DNA of 35,020 bases from the NCBI GenBank assembly GCA_016195325.1, contig JACPZX010000009.1, forward strand, positions 1 through 35,020, given 5' to 3'. The stretch is from Acidobacteriota bacterium. Lineage in GTDB: Bacteria > Acidobacteriota > Polarisedimenticolia > JACPZX01. Shown in pieces: positions 24,284 to 32,736 of the stretch (positions are counted from its first letter, which is position 1; the number at the start of each line of letters is the position of its first letter). Both the position numbers and the translations under genes were made by a program. The notes under the pieces were generated by a model. It saw nothing but the letters and a program-made list of their open reading frames with translations. It was not told the origin of the DNA and made no database searches.

Positions 24284-26002
24284 ATGACTCGTAACCATCG
24301 GGCTCGGTTGGCCGTCGCGGCGCTCGCCGCCCTGGCGTTGAGCGGGGGCGGACTCTTCGCCAACTGCCTCGACTTCGGCGGCTTCGCCATCTTTCAGTGC
24401 GCCGACGTCGCGTACTTCAATCCGCCTCCCGTCGCCGTGGCGTTCGATCCGAACAACAAGCCGACGAACGTCACCGCCGTCTTCTGGCAGCTCGGCTTCG
24501 GGAACAACCAGGCCGGCCACTGCGATCTCGTGCAGCTCAAGTGCACGTCGGGCCTCCTCAACAAGGCGTGCAGCTCCGCCTCGCTGCCGACCCCCGACAC
24601 CTTCTGCAACGCGAACACCGGCCTCGGAAGCTCCGGCACCGGCAACTCGGCGCTCAACGACTTCAACGGGAACGACACGGGCATCTTCGCGGTGGACGTG
24701 CGCGACGCGCGCGTGACGACCGGGCAGCCCGGCGTCCCCGCCGGATCGCTGTGCCTGTCCAGCAACAACTGGGCGAACTCGGGCGTGGACGGATGCGCGG
24801 ACGATCTGCGCAACGCGGCGCTCGCCGTCGCCGACGACGGCGATCTCAATCCGTACTACGACGTCAACTTCTCCCGCACCTACTCCGCGAAGGGGTACTA
24901 CTCGCTCTCGTGGCAGCAGGACTACCCGATGGCCGCGCTCCTCGAGACGGCCCCCGACGCGCGCTACTTCGCCATCGCCGCCGTCGCCACGCTGAACCGC
25001 GGGAACACGGGCGGGAACGGTCCGTGCGCCCCGGCGGGGCAGACGGGGACGAACGCCGCGGCGTGCGACGTGCGCCCGGGCTTCTACTCATTCAAGGACG
25101 TCGCCAACGGCGTCGCGAACCCGTTCGTCGTCGGGAAGTTCAACGTCATCCCGTGGCAGCAGGTCCCCAAGCCCAGCGCGAACTGCGTCGCGAACTGCGC
25201 CAGCTCGCCGCGGAGCATCCGCTTCGACTGGGCGCCCGTGATCTGGTACCACGACAGATCGATCCGCCCGTCCACGAACCCCGGGATGGCCCCCACCGAC
25301 GCGACGCGCGCCCCCGGCGTGGGAGTGCTCGATCTCCTCCGCAAGACCGACGCGGGGAACTCGTGGCAGGGGCTCATCCACTACGACCTCGAGAGCGCCA
25401 CCGCGACGGCGGCCAACCTCGACGCCAACGGCCGCCTGATCCCGGCCTCGCTTGCCTTCTCGACGGCCGTGGCCGACGTGCCGCAGCCGGCGATCGACGC
25501 GAACACAGGAAACCCGACCGCGCCGACGATCTCCTCGACCGTCGCGGCCGGCCCCGACACCTGCTGGCGCGTGCGCGTGAAGTTCGGGAAGAAGCCGGAG
25601 ACGTCGACCACCTCCACCGCCAACTGCCGCCTCGGCAAGTGCGGCGACCGCGGCTACGACGCCGTCTCGCTCGACGGCGCGACGATCACCTGCGTCGGCG
25701 GCGCGCTCTTCTCGCAGGCCTTCACGTCCGTGACCGCCGACAAATCGCAGGGGAAGATCACGGTCGCGTGGTCGATGAGCGCGGAGCTCTCGATCACCGG
25801 CTACAACGTCTACGCGCTGAACGCGAAGGGGGCACGCTCGCTCCTGACCCCCTCCCCGATCAACTGCACGGAGTGCTCGAGCGGCCTCTCGGCGAGCTAC
25901 CAGGTCACCTTCAGCGCAGGCAAGTCGAAGGGGGCGCGGTCGATCATCGTCGAAGCGCTCGGCGGCTCCGTCTTCTCGAGCAACCCCGTTCCGGTCCAGT
26001 AG
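24284..26002 (+). CDS. Secreted FGGFAIFQC-family protein, paralogue 4
   Basis: A 572-residue exported protein, the longest of the four. The signal peptide precedes NCLDFGGFAIFQCADVAYF. It keeps VTAVFWQLGFGN, GTGNSALNDFNGNDTGIF, NNWANSGVDGCADD, QQDYPMAALL, YFAIAAVAT, IPWQQVPKP, CWRVRVKFGKKPE and LGKCGDRGYD. An insertion of about 35 residues after FGN (AGHCDLVQLKC ... FCNAN) adds four cysteines that the other copies lack. The C-terminal Fn3-like domain is present (KITVAWSMSAELSITGYNVY). GGGAGAGGGAA lies just before the ATG. The gene closes the tandem array and is followed by an 11-bp terminator hairpin. Confidence 0.75.
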   Translation: MTRNHRARLAVAALAALALSGGGLFANCLDFGGFAIFQCADVAYFNPPPVAVAFDPNNKPTNVTAVFWQLGFGNNQAGHCDLVQLKCTSGLLNKACSSASLPTPDTFCNANTGLGSSGTGNSALNDFNGNDTGIFAVDVRDARVTTGQPGVPAGSLCLSSNNWANSGVDGCADDLRNAALAVADDGDLNPYYDVNFSRTYSAKGYYSLSWQQDYPMAALLETAPDARYFAIAAVATLNRGNTGGNGPCAPAGQTGTNAAACDVRPGFYSFKDVANGVANPFVVGKFNVIPWQQVPKPSANCVANCASSPRSIRFDWAPVIWYHDRSIRPSTNPGMAPTDATRAPGVGVLDLLRKTDAGNSWQGLIHYDLESATATAANLDANGRLIPASLAFSTAVADVPQPAIDANTGNPTAPTISSTVAAGPDTCWRVRVKFGKKPETSTTSTANCRLGKCGDRGYDAVSLDGATITCVGGALFSQAFTSVTADKSQGKITVAWSMSAELSITGYNVYALNAKGARSLLTPSPINCTECSSGLSASYQVTFSAGKSKGARSIIVEALGGSVFSSNPVPVQ

Positions 26003-26034
26003 CGCGATCCGGCTCGCCCCGCGAGCCACCTCGA

Positions 26035-26070
26035 GGGCCGCTTCCAACTGGAAGCGGCCCTTCGTGTTTT
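26035..26070 (+). terminator. Intrinsic terminator after paralogue 4
   Basis: GGGCCGCTTCC (26035-26045) and GGAAGCGGCCC (26050-26060) form a perfect 11-bp stem with an AACT loop, followed by TTCGTGTTTT. It ends the secretion island. Confidence 0.9.
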
Positions 26071-26119
26071 CACACCCGCCGCCTCGAGCGCATCGACCCG
26101 CTCCCGGCCCGCCGGTACA

Positions 26120-29100
26120 ATGGGCGCGGTGAGAAGACTCCCCCTCGCGATCGCCGTCATCACGCCGCTCGCCGGAGCCGCCGCCGCGTCCCTCGTCGCG
26201 GAGGGGGTGCGCCGCGTCGCGCGCCTCACGGGGGAGGGGGCCACGCCCGGGGCTCCCGCCCTCGTCGCCATCGCCTCGTCGGTGGCCGTGAGCGCCGCCC
26301 TGTGCGGATGGATCTCGCGCCGCGCGGCGCGCGCGGGGGGATCGCACGGACGCGGCGTCCCCGCGGCGCTCGGCCTCGCCGCGCTCGCCGCCGCCATCGC
26401 GGGCTTCCTCGTCCCCGCCTCCACGGCCCGGGCCGCCTGGCTCTGGTCCACGATCCAGCGGGAGGAGGGGAGCCTCGCCGCCTTCCTTCTCGACGCGGGG
26501 GCGGTCGCCATCGCCGTCGCGATCCCCGTGGCCGCCCTCTCGCTCCTCGCCTCGGTCGAGCCGGCCCCCTCCTCGAGCCGGACGATCGGGCTCCTCCTCC
26601 TCGGCGCCGCCGTCGCCGCCGCGCTCGGCGTCCCGTCGCCCGGGGGCGGCGCGCTGGCCGCGGTCGTCCTCCTCGCCGTGTGCCCGGCCCTCTGGTACAC
26701 CGCCTCGTCCCGCGCCCTCCCCACGGCGGCCACGAGATTGTCTCAAGCCTCCCTGGTGGATCCAACAATCTCAGGGTCACCCCGGCCCCCGCGCCCACGC
26801 GCGCTCACCCGCGCCCCCCTCGTCGCGATTCTCCTCGCCCTCTCCGGCGCCTCGGGGGCCGTCGCCCTCGCGGGGCTCGAGCGCCTCGCGCGCCTCGCCA
26901 TCGGAACCGCTCCCGCCAGCGGGACGGCCTGCGCGATCGCCGGGCTCGCCGCCTCGGGGTTCGGCGCCCTCATGGCGCCGCGGGCGCTGCGCCGCGCCGC
27001 GGGACCGTGGCGCCTCCTCGGGGCGTGCCTCGCCCTGGCCGGATCGAGCGCCCTCTTCGCCGCGATCGTCGCCGACATGCTCCCGCACGCCTTCCTCGGC
27101 GTCCTCGCGCGCGCGGGAGGGGCCGACCGGGGTGAGGCGGCGGCGCGGATGACCGTGGCGGCGATCGTGTTCCTGGCGCCCTGCCTCTTCGCCGGCGCGT
27201 CGCTGGGGGTGGCGGCGTCGATCTTCGGGGGGGCGATCCCGCTGGCGGCGGGGGGCGCCGGGGTCGCGATCGGCGCGGCGTGGCCGGGGATCGTCATCCC
27301 GTCTCTCGGCCTCGAGGGGGCGGTCGCTCTCTCGGCGACGCTCCTCGCCGTCGCCGGCGGCCTGGCCGTTTTCCTGGAGCAGGGATCGGGGTGGGGGCGA
27401 TCGATGCGCGCCCTGACGCTCCTTCTCGTGTGCGCCGCCCTCCTGTGGGGGCTCGATCCGTGGGACCGCAGGTTGCTGTCGGCCGGGATCGCGGAGAACC
27501 CCGCCCTCTACCTCGAGGACGGCGAGTCGCGCCTCGCCGAGCGCGTGAGCCACGATCGGATTTTGATGTACGCGGACGGATCGGCGAGCACGGTGGCGAT
27601 CAAGCTCGTCGAGGGAAAGCTCCCCGTCCTCTTCGTCGACGGCGCGGTGATCCCGCTCGCCGGCTTCGAGGACCGCCGGGGGCAGTTCCTCGCAGGGTCC
27701 CTGCCGGCCCTCCTCGGCCCGGACCGGGGGCGCGCGCTCGTCCTCGCCTCGGGCGCCCCCGCGACGCTCGAGGCCCTCGGCCGCTTCCGCGGCCTGACGA
27801 TCGACGTCGCCGCCGGGGACGCCGCGGCCGCGCGGTTCGCCCTCGAAGCCCCCGCCCTCGCTTCGGGGCCGCTCGCCTCTCCGGCCTCCGCCGACGCGAG
27901 TCCTTCCGGCGGCGCCGTGGGGACGGGCTTCGGCGCGGCACCGACCCCCCACGCCCCCGCCTCTCCCGGCGCCTCCCGGTCCGCGCCGAGGTTTCTCCCG
28001 GGGGACGCCGTCCGCGCCCTGGCGCGCGACGCCGACGGGTACGACCTCGTCACCTCGCCCCCTCTCTCGCGCGAGCGGGATCTCCTCGAGATCTTCGATC
28101 CCCACACCCTCGCCCTCATCCGCGAGCACCTCCGCCCCGGCGGCGTGGTCTGCCTGCCTCTTCCGCTGCGCCGCCTCTCGGCCGAGGGGATGGACGTGGC
28201 GCGCCGCCTCTTCGGGCGCGTCTTCGCCGACGCGAGCGCGTGGAGCGCGGGCTCCGAGCTCTTCCTCGTCGGCGGCGCGGGCGCGTCGAAGATCCCGCTC
28301 GAGCGCATCGCCCTCAGGATGCGCGAAGGGGAGATCGCCGACGACCTGCGCGCCCTGGGGATCGAGGACTCCGCGCGGCTCGTGTCGCTGCGCCTCTTCA
28401 CCCTCGCGCCGGAGCCGCTCCCGCAGGCGGCGGGAGGGGCGCGGGACGAGGGGGCGGCCTTCGCCGCGGCCGCGGCGGCCGGCACGATGGAGACCCACGC
28501 CGCGGAGAACCTCCGCTCCCTCGCCGCGCGCCTCGAGCCCCCCGATGCGTCGATCGTCTTCCCCGATTCATGGTCCCCCGAGGCGCGCGAGGCGCTCGGT
28601 CGCCGCCTGGGCGTCCTCCTCGAGGTGAGGCGGCGCGTCCTCGAGGCGCGCGCGGCGCTCGCGTCGGGAGACGCTCCCCTCAGCCTCCGTCGCGCCGACG
28701 CCGCGCTCGACTTCGACACGTCGGATCAGGCCGCGCGATCGATCGCCGCCCGCGCCCTCTGCCTCTCCGCGGAGGCCGCCCTCGCCCACGGGCAGCGAGG
28801 GGTCGCCGCCGAGAGCTACGAGCGCGCCCTCGACGCCGACCCGCAGTCGGTCGAGGCCCTCACCGCGCTCTCGTGGATCCGGCACGAGCAGGGACGGGAC
28901 GACATCGCGGAGTCGCTCGCGCGGCGGGCGATCGATCTGGCCCCGCAGACGGCGATCCTCCACTACCGGCTCGGGCTCCTCCGCCTGGGGGCGCGCGATC
29001 TCGGCGGCGCCGAGACGAGCCTCCTGCGCGCGGCCGATCTCGATCCGCGCCAGCCCGAGCCCCTCCTCGCGCTCGGCGACGTCGCGTGCGGGCGCGGCCT

Positions 29101-29437
29101 CTCGGCGCGGGCGCACGATCTCTACGAGCGCGCGCTCGCGCTCGGAGGGCGCGAGGCCGAGACGCGCACCGCGCTCGCCGCGGTGGATCTCGACGAGGGG
29201 AGGAGCGACGACGCGAGCCGCGAGATCGAGGCGGCGCTCCGCGCGAAGCCCGGGGACCCGGAGGCGCTCCTGACGCGGGCGCGCCTCCATGCGAAGCTGG
29301 GCGAGCAGGACGCGGCGCGGCGCGATCTCCTCGCCGCCGTCACGACCGGAGGCGGCCCGTACCGCGCGCGCGCGATGGCGACTCCCGAGCTCCGCCGGCT
29401 CCTGTACGACGACGTCAAGGGAGGGGGGATGAGATGA
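26120..29437 (+). CDS. MFS/spermidine-synthase-like membrane protein fused to TPRs
   Basis: An 1105-residue fusion. Residues 1-~430 are a multi-spanning membrane region of the kind found in fused MFS/spermidine synthase proteins. Residues ~440-760 resemble the spermidine-synthase methyltransferase fold: YADGSASTVAIK, LFVDGAVIPLAG, YDLVTSPPLSR and LIREHLRPGGVVCLPL. The Gly-rich cofactor loop is replaced by VLASGAPATLEAL, so aminopropyl transfer is doubtful. Residues ~790-1105 are TPR-like repeats (AAESYERALDADPQSVEAL and successors). A palindromic repeat at 26728-26781 is translated in frame near residues 203-221, in a loop between two membrane segments. The stop overlaps the rnc start (ATGA). 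Confidence 0.65.
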   Translation: MGAVRRLPLAIAVITPLAGAAAASLVAEGVRRVARLTGEGATPGAPALVAIASSVAVSAALCGWISRRAARAGGSHGRGVPAALGLAALAAAIAGFLVPASTARAAWLWSTIQREEGSLAAFLLDAGAVAIAVAIPVAALSLLASVEPAPSSSRTIGLLLLGAAVAAALGVPSPGGGALAAVVLLAVCPALWYTASSRALPTAATRLSQASLVDPTISGSPRPPRPRALTRAPLVAILLALSGASGAVALAGLERLARLAIGTAPASGTACAIAGLAASGFGALMAPRALRRAAGPWRLLGACLALAGSSALFAAIVADMLPHAFLGVLARAGGADRGEAAARMTVAAIVFLAPCLFAGASLGVAASIFGGAIPLAAGGAGVAIGAAWPGIVIPSLGLEGAVALSATLLAVAGGLAVFLEQGSGWGRSMRALTLLLVCAALLWGLDPWDRRLLSAGIAENPALYLEDGESRLAERVSHDRILMYADGSASTVAIKLVEGKLPVLFVDGAVIPLAGFEDRRGQFLAGSLPALLGPDRGRALVLASGAPATLEALGRFRGLTIDVAAGDAAAARFALEAPALASGPLASPASADASPSGGAVGTGFGAAPTPHAPASPGASRSAPRFLPGDAVRALARDADGYDLVTSPPLSRERDLLEIFDPHTLALIREHLRPGGVVCLPLPLRRLSAEGMDVARRLFGRVFADASAWSAGSELFLVGGAGASKIPLERIALRMREGEIADDLRALGIEDSARLVSLRLFTLAPEPLPQAAGGARDEGAAFAAAAAAGTMETHAAENLRSLAARLEPPDASIVFPDSWSPEAREALGRRLGVLLEVRRRVLEARAALASGDAPLSLRRADAALDFDTSDQAARSIAARALCLSAEAALAHGQRGVAAESYERALDADPQSVEALTALSWIRHEQGRDDIAESLARRAIDLAPQTAILHYRLGLLRLGARDLGGAETSLLRAADLDPRQPEPLLALGDVACGRGLSARAHDLYERALALGGREAETRTALAAVDLDEGRSDDASREIEAALRAKPGDPEALLTRARLHAKLGEQDAARRDLLAAVTTGGGPYRARAMATPELRRLLYDDVKGGGMR
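26728..26781 (-). repeat. Palindromic element copy A, inside a coding region
   Basis: GAGATTGT (26734-26741) and ACAATCTC (26765-26772) are inverted arms. On the minus strand the right end reads GGTGACCCTGAGATTGTTGG and matches copy B (30128-30153) with one substitution and one 1-bp gap over 27 bp. The other end, GGCCACGAGATTGT, matches the ends of copy C (31552-31681). It is translated without a stop in the host gene. Confidence 0.75.
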
Positions 29438-30132
29438 GCGACGCGGCGGAAGCGGCCCGCGATCTCGAGCCGGCGCTCGGGTACCGTTTCGAGGACGCCG
29501 CGCGACTCGATCTCGCCCTGACGCACAGCTCGCGCGCGTACGAGACGGGATCCCGGGACCGCCACAACGAGCGGCTCGAGTTCCTCGGCGACGCGATCCT
29601 CGGCTTCGTCGTCGGGGAGCGCCTACTCGAGGCCGCCGGGGCGGGGGCCCAGGTCGGCGACCTGTCGAGGCGGCGCGCCGAGCTGGTCAGCGAGGCCCCC
29701 CTCGCGGCGCGGGCGAGGGCCCTGGGACTCGGCCCTCACATCCGTCTCGGCAAGGGAGCCTCCCGCACCGGCGAGCGCGAGCGCGACTCGATCCTCGCCG
29801 ACGCCCTCGAGGCGGTCGTCGCCGCGATCTACCTCGACGGCGGGCTCGACGCCGCCCGGGCCTTCGTCCTCCGCCTCTTCGAGGGGGACATCGCTGCGCG
29901 CCCCGGCGCGCTGGCGGGGGACGCCAAGTCGCGCCTCCAGGAGATCCTGCAGGCGCGAGGCCTTCCCGTTCCCGAGTACCGCGTCGTCGCCGAGAGCCCC
30001 ACCCCGCAGGATCCGAGGTTCGACGTGGAGGTCCTCTCCGAGGGGAAGGCGCTCGCGCGCGGAACGGGACGGACGAAGAAGGCCGCCGAGACCGAGGCGG
30101 CGAAGGCGGCGCTCGACGCCCTCCCGGGGTGA
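29434..30132 (+). CDS. rnc: Ribonuclease III
   Basis: A 232-residue double-strand-specific endoribonuclease for rRNA and mRNA processing. The N-terminal catalytic domain carries the family signature HNERLEFLGDAILGF and the second acidic site DALEAVVAAIYLDGG. The C-terminal dsRNA-binding domain runs from DAKSRLQEILQARG to TKKAAETEAAKAAL. Length and order are standard. ATG 29434 overlaps the previous stop (ATGA), so expression is probably coupled to the TPR fusion. The stop codon lies within the GGTGACCCC end of palindromic element copy B, so the last codons border the repeat. Confidence 0.96.
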   Translation: MSDAAEAARDLEPALGYRFEDAARLDLALTHSSRAYETGSRDRHNERLEFLGDAILGFVVGERLLEAAGAGAQVGDLSRRRAELVSEAPLAARARALGLGPHIRLGKGASRTGERERDSILADALEAVVAAIYLDGGLDAARAFVLRLFEGDIAARPGALAGDAKSRLQEILQARGLPVPEYRVVAESPTPQDPRFDVEVLSEGKALARGTGRTKKAAETEAAKAALDALPG

Positions 30133-30153
30133 CCCCGAGATTGTTGGATCACC
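30128..30153 (+). repeat. Palindromic element copy B (short)
   Basis: The 26-bp stretch begins GGTGACCCC and GAGATTGT (30137-30144), ending TGGATCACC. It is nearly identical to one end of copy A in reverse complement; the second arm is missing. Its outer ends GGTGA/TCACC are inverted. It overlaps the rnc stop codon and lies between two convergent genes. Confidence 0.7.
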
Positions 30154-30160
30154 CGCGCGG

Positions 30161-32296
30161 CTACCGGGGCGTTCCGGCGAGGAGCTTCCGGGCGTCCGGC
30201 GCTCCGGGGGCGTCAGGGTTCAGCCGCAGCCCCTCCGCCAGGTGCGGCACGCTCTCCGCCTCCCTTCCTTGCAGCGCGGCGAGGGCGAACCCCATGCCGT
30301 AGTTCCAGTCGGCGAGATCGAGATCAGCCAGGCCGGGATTCCGCTTTCTCGCGTCGATCAGCTCGCGCAGCGCTCCCGCGGCGTCGCCGCTCTCGTAGAG
30401 CGCGGTGGCGAGATCGTAGCGGATGGTGAACGAGTCGGGCCTCAGCCCGAGCGCCGCCTCGTACGCGCGCTCTGCCGCCGCCCCGTCCCCCTTCGACCGA
30501 TACGCCTGCCCGAGGGCCTGATACATGTCGGCGTCGTTCGGGTCGAGCGGGATCGCCGCGAGGAGCTCCGCGATCGCCGCGTCGTCGCGGTGTCCCGCGA
30601 GGAGGATGCCTGCGAGATCCCGGTGCGCCGAACGGAGCGCCGTCGCGAAGGTGACCCCCCCGGGCACCGCGCCCATCCCGGGCCGCCAGCCGTGCTTCGC
30701 GAGGATCGCCTCGGCGTCGCGGATCGTCTCCCTGAGCAGACTTTCCGCCTCGGCGTCCTTCCCCGACTGCCGGTACGCCGCCGCGAGGTGGAGCCGATCC
30801 TGGAAGGGCTCCTCCGAGCTGCTCGAGAGGTCCACGTGCGTCAGCGCGAAGACCGCGGCGCCGATCACGGCCATCATCGCCATCCGCCGCGCCGCCCCGC
30901 GCGCCGGAGCCCCCTTCGCGCGGACATCTGCGACCGCCCCCGCGAGGGCCGCCGCGCCCGCCCCCGCGACGACGAGGAGCACCGGCACGAACGGCAGGCG
31001 GAAGCGCGCGAAGTTGAAGAAGATGAGGACCGATCCCATGTAGCCGGCCCCCGCGAGGTACAGCGGAAGGAGCCGCCGCCACAGGTGGAAGGTCAGGAAG
31101 AGCCCGGGCGCCGCGAGCGCCGCCACCCACGCGAACGTGGGCAGCACGCTCAGCGTCGTCGAGAAGCGCCGAAACGAGTAGAACGAGTAGTTGTCGGGGA
31201 GCTCGTGATCGTCGAGGAAGAGAAAAGCCTTCCGGATCATCAGCCAGCACCAGTGCCCCGGCCGGTCGGCGATCGCCCGGAGCCCCTCGCCGTACCAGAA
31301 CCGCGACGACTCCCCCCGCGTGAGCGGCCGCCCCGTGATCTCCCGAGCCCGCCGCCGGAAATCCTCGTGCTCGTACCGCGGGTTCGATCGCACCCACGGC
31401 GGCGGCACATACGCCCCGTTCGCGTACGGGCCGTTGCCGATGTAGAAGACCTCGCCGCCGCCGGAGGTCGTCAGGACCCACTCGCCGGAGACGTGGTGGT
31501 TGCGCCAGAGGACGGGAAGGAGCGCGACGAGCGCCCCCCCCACCATACAAAGTGGCCACGAGATTGTTGGAATCGAGCGGGACCCGGATGGCGGGTCGGG
31601 AACTCTTTCCTGTCGGTTCGAATTGTTTCGCGGGACGCGAGTTCCTCCGCGTTCCGGCGGGTCCCACAATCTCGTGGCCACCTTGAGGAGGAGGTACGAG
31701 ACGAAGATCGGCAGGAGCAGCAGGAAGTTGTCCCGCACCAGCCCCCCCACCCCGATCACGAACCCCGCCGCCGCGAACGACCTCCACCCCCGCCTCGCGT
31801 CGTCGAGCCCCCGGTAGATCAGGAGGAGCATCAGCGCCGAGAAGAAGGGGGTCAGGAACTCCTTCATCACCTGTCCTTCGTAGAAGATGAACGGGCCGTA
31901 CAGCGCCGCGCCAATCCCCGCCGCGAGGCCGGCGGCGCGGCCGAAGAGACGGCGGCCGAGAAGGGAGATCAGCACGGCGGTGACGGCGCCGACGCCGAAC
32001 TGGAGGACCCTCAGGAGGAAGAGCTTCTGGCCGAAGACGATGAAGTAGACGGCGAGGAGGTAGGAGTAGAGCGGCGACTGCTCGAAGACCTCCTTGCCGA
32101 GCCAGTCCCCCGAGGCGATCGCGAGGGCCCAGTCGTGGTAGTACCGGGGGTCGAGGTGGAGGAAGTCGAAGAAGGGGGAGTTGCGGTACTCGAGGAGGTA
32201 GAGAGCGCGCACGACGACGGCGATCGCGGCGACGAGGAGGAGGTCGCCGAGGGGTCCCCCGGTCGCGCCGCGCCGGTCGTCCGTCACCCGAGCCAT
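30161..32296 (-). CDS. GT-C type glycosyltransferase-like membrane protein with TPRs
   Basis: About 711 residues. The N-terminal ~490 residues hold roughly ten membrane spans. The first luminal loop has LDPRYYHDWALAIASGDWLGK, as in dolichyl-phosphate-sugar-dependent PMT/ArnT-like glycosyltransferases, and EGQVMKEFLTPF follows. The C-terminal ~190 residues are TPR repeats (DADMYQALGQAYRSKGDGAA and similar). It probably transfers a lipid-linked sugar at the outer face of the membrane; the acceptor is unknown. A 130-bp palindromic element (31552-31681) is translated in frame as a polar ~43-residue insert at ~205-248, between two membrane spans. ATG 32296 is preferred over ATG 32371; neither has a clear Shine-Dalgarno. 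Confidence 0.7.
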   Translation of the reverse strand: MARVTDDRRGATGGPLGDLLLVAAIAVVVRALYLLEYRNSPFFDFLHLDPRYYHDWALAIASGDWLGKEVFEQSPLYSYLLAVYFIVFGQKLFLLRVLQFGVGAVTAVLISLLGRRLFGRAAGLAAGIGAALYGPFIFYEGQVMKEFLTPFFSALMLLLIYRGLDDARRGWRSFAAAGFVIGVGGLVRDNFLLLLPIFVSYLLLKVATRLWDPPERGGTRVPRNNSNRQERVPDPPSGSRSIPTISWPLCMVGGALVALLPVLWRNHHVSGEWVLTTSGGGEVFYIGNGPYANGAYVPPPWVRSNPRYEHEDFRRRAREITGRPLTRGESSRFWYGEGLRAIADRPGHWCWLMIRKAFLFLDDHELPDNYSFYSFRRFSTTLSVLPTFAWVAALAAPGLFLTFHLWRRLLPLYLAGAGYMGSVLIFFNFARFRLPFVPVLLVVAGAGAAALAGAVADVRAKGAPARGAARRMAMMAVIGAAVFALTHVDLSSSSEEPFQDRLHLAAAYRQSGKDAEAESLLRETIRDAEAILAKHGWRPGMGAVPGGVTFATALRSAHRDLAGILLAGHRDDAAIAELLAAIPLDPNDADMYQALGQAYRSKGDGAAAERAYEAALGLRPDSFTIRYDLATALYESGDAAGALRELIDARKRNPGLADLDLADWNYGMGFALAALQGREAESVPHLAEGLRLNPDAPGAPDARKLLAGTPR
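31552..31681 (+). repeat. Palindromic element copy C, full length, inside a coding region
   Basis: GTGGCCACGAGATTGT (31552-31567) and ACAATCTCGTGGCCAC (31666-31681) are perfect 16-bp inverted ends. Inside lies a second inverted pair, GGGACCC (31579-31585) and GGGTCCC (31659-31665). The start shares GAGATTGTTGGA(A)TC with copies A and B. It is translated without a stop in the minus-strand glycosyltransferase gene. No transposase is encoded. Confidence 0.85.
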
Positions 32297-32364
32297 GAGG
32301 GGGCGAGTATTCACCGGGGCGCCGCGGGGGGGCAAGTGGGCGACATCGCGCGCGACAAAGTGTG

Positions 32365-32393
32365 TTGACATTCAGTCAAGTTTGACCAAGAAT
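32365..32393 (+). promoter_or_regulatory. Promoter and putative operator of the toxin-antitoxin pair
   Basis: A consensus -35 TTGACA (32365-32370) and AAGAAT (32388-32393) are 17 bp apart. The -35 overlaps the inverted repeat TTGAC-ATTCA-GTCAA (32365-32379), a likely operator for the HTH antitoxin encoded at 32733. Confidence 0.5.
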
Positions 32394-32424
32394 CAAGAAC
32401 CCCTGCCGGGAGCGAATCCGGCGG

Positions 32425-32736
32425 ATGGGCGAGCTCGTCAAGCTCGATCGCGCGAGGCACATCAAACGCGCCAAGAAGCGAATCAAGGCGCTCCTCAGGG
32501 AAGGGCTCGTCGAGTATCCCGCGCACGCCATGCTCAGATTGCGGGAGCGCGCTCTCGACGTGAACGACGTTCGTTGCGTGCTTCGAAGGGGTCGGGTCAT
32601 CAGCGGCGGGAGCCACTCGTTTCCGGAGACCCCGAGGCGCTACATGCTGCGGGGGAAGGGTGCCGACGGAGATGACATCGTGTGTGTCGTCGACATCAAT
32701 GGCGCGCTCGTCCTCGTGAGCGCGTGGCCCAGATGA
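32425..32736 (+). CDS. DUF4258-type putative toxin
   Basis: A 103-residue protein. A basic N-terminal helix region is followed by a DUF4258-like core: EYPAHAMLRLRERALDVNDVRCVLRRG, then RRYMLRGKGADGDDIVCVVDI and a final LVLVSAWPR. DUF4258 proteins are small RelE/MqsR-like folds often paired with MqsA-type antitoxins, which is exactly the next gene; an mRNA-interferase-like activity is inferred from this pairing. The toxin-first order matches mqsRA. The stop overlaps the antitoxin ATG (ATGA). GGGAG lies about 12 nt before the ATG. Confidence 0.75.
   Translation: MGELVKLDRARHIKRAKKRIKALLREGLVEYPAHAMLRLRERALDVNDVRCVLRRGRVISGGSHSFPETPRRYMLRGKGADGDDIVCVVDINGALVLVSAWPR

Noticed and set aside
26777-28498. 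Long minus-strand open frames under the MFS/spermidine-synthase-like gene (also 25088-26746)
   Set aside because: The composition is charged low-complexity, while the + strand frame has membrane helices, TPRs and coupled starts.
31552-31681. Treating the two GTGGCCAC ends of copy C as an 8-bp target-site duplication
   Set aside because: Removing one copy plus the element shifts the host frame, and copy A carries the same GGCCAC next to the arm, so it is more likely part of the element.
32297-32371. Upstream ATG at 32371 as the start of the minus-strand glycosyltransferase
   Set aside because: The extra 25 residues are Pro/Arg-rich, lie over the toxin-antitoxin promoter, and have no Shine-Dalgarno; ATG 32296 sits just before the first membrane span.
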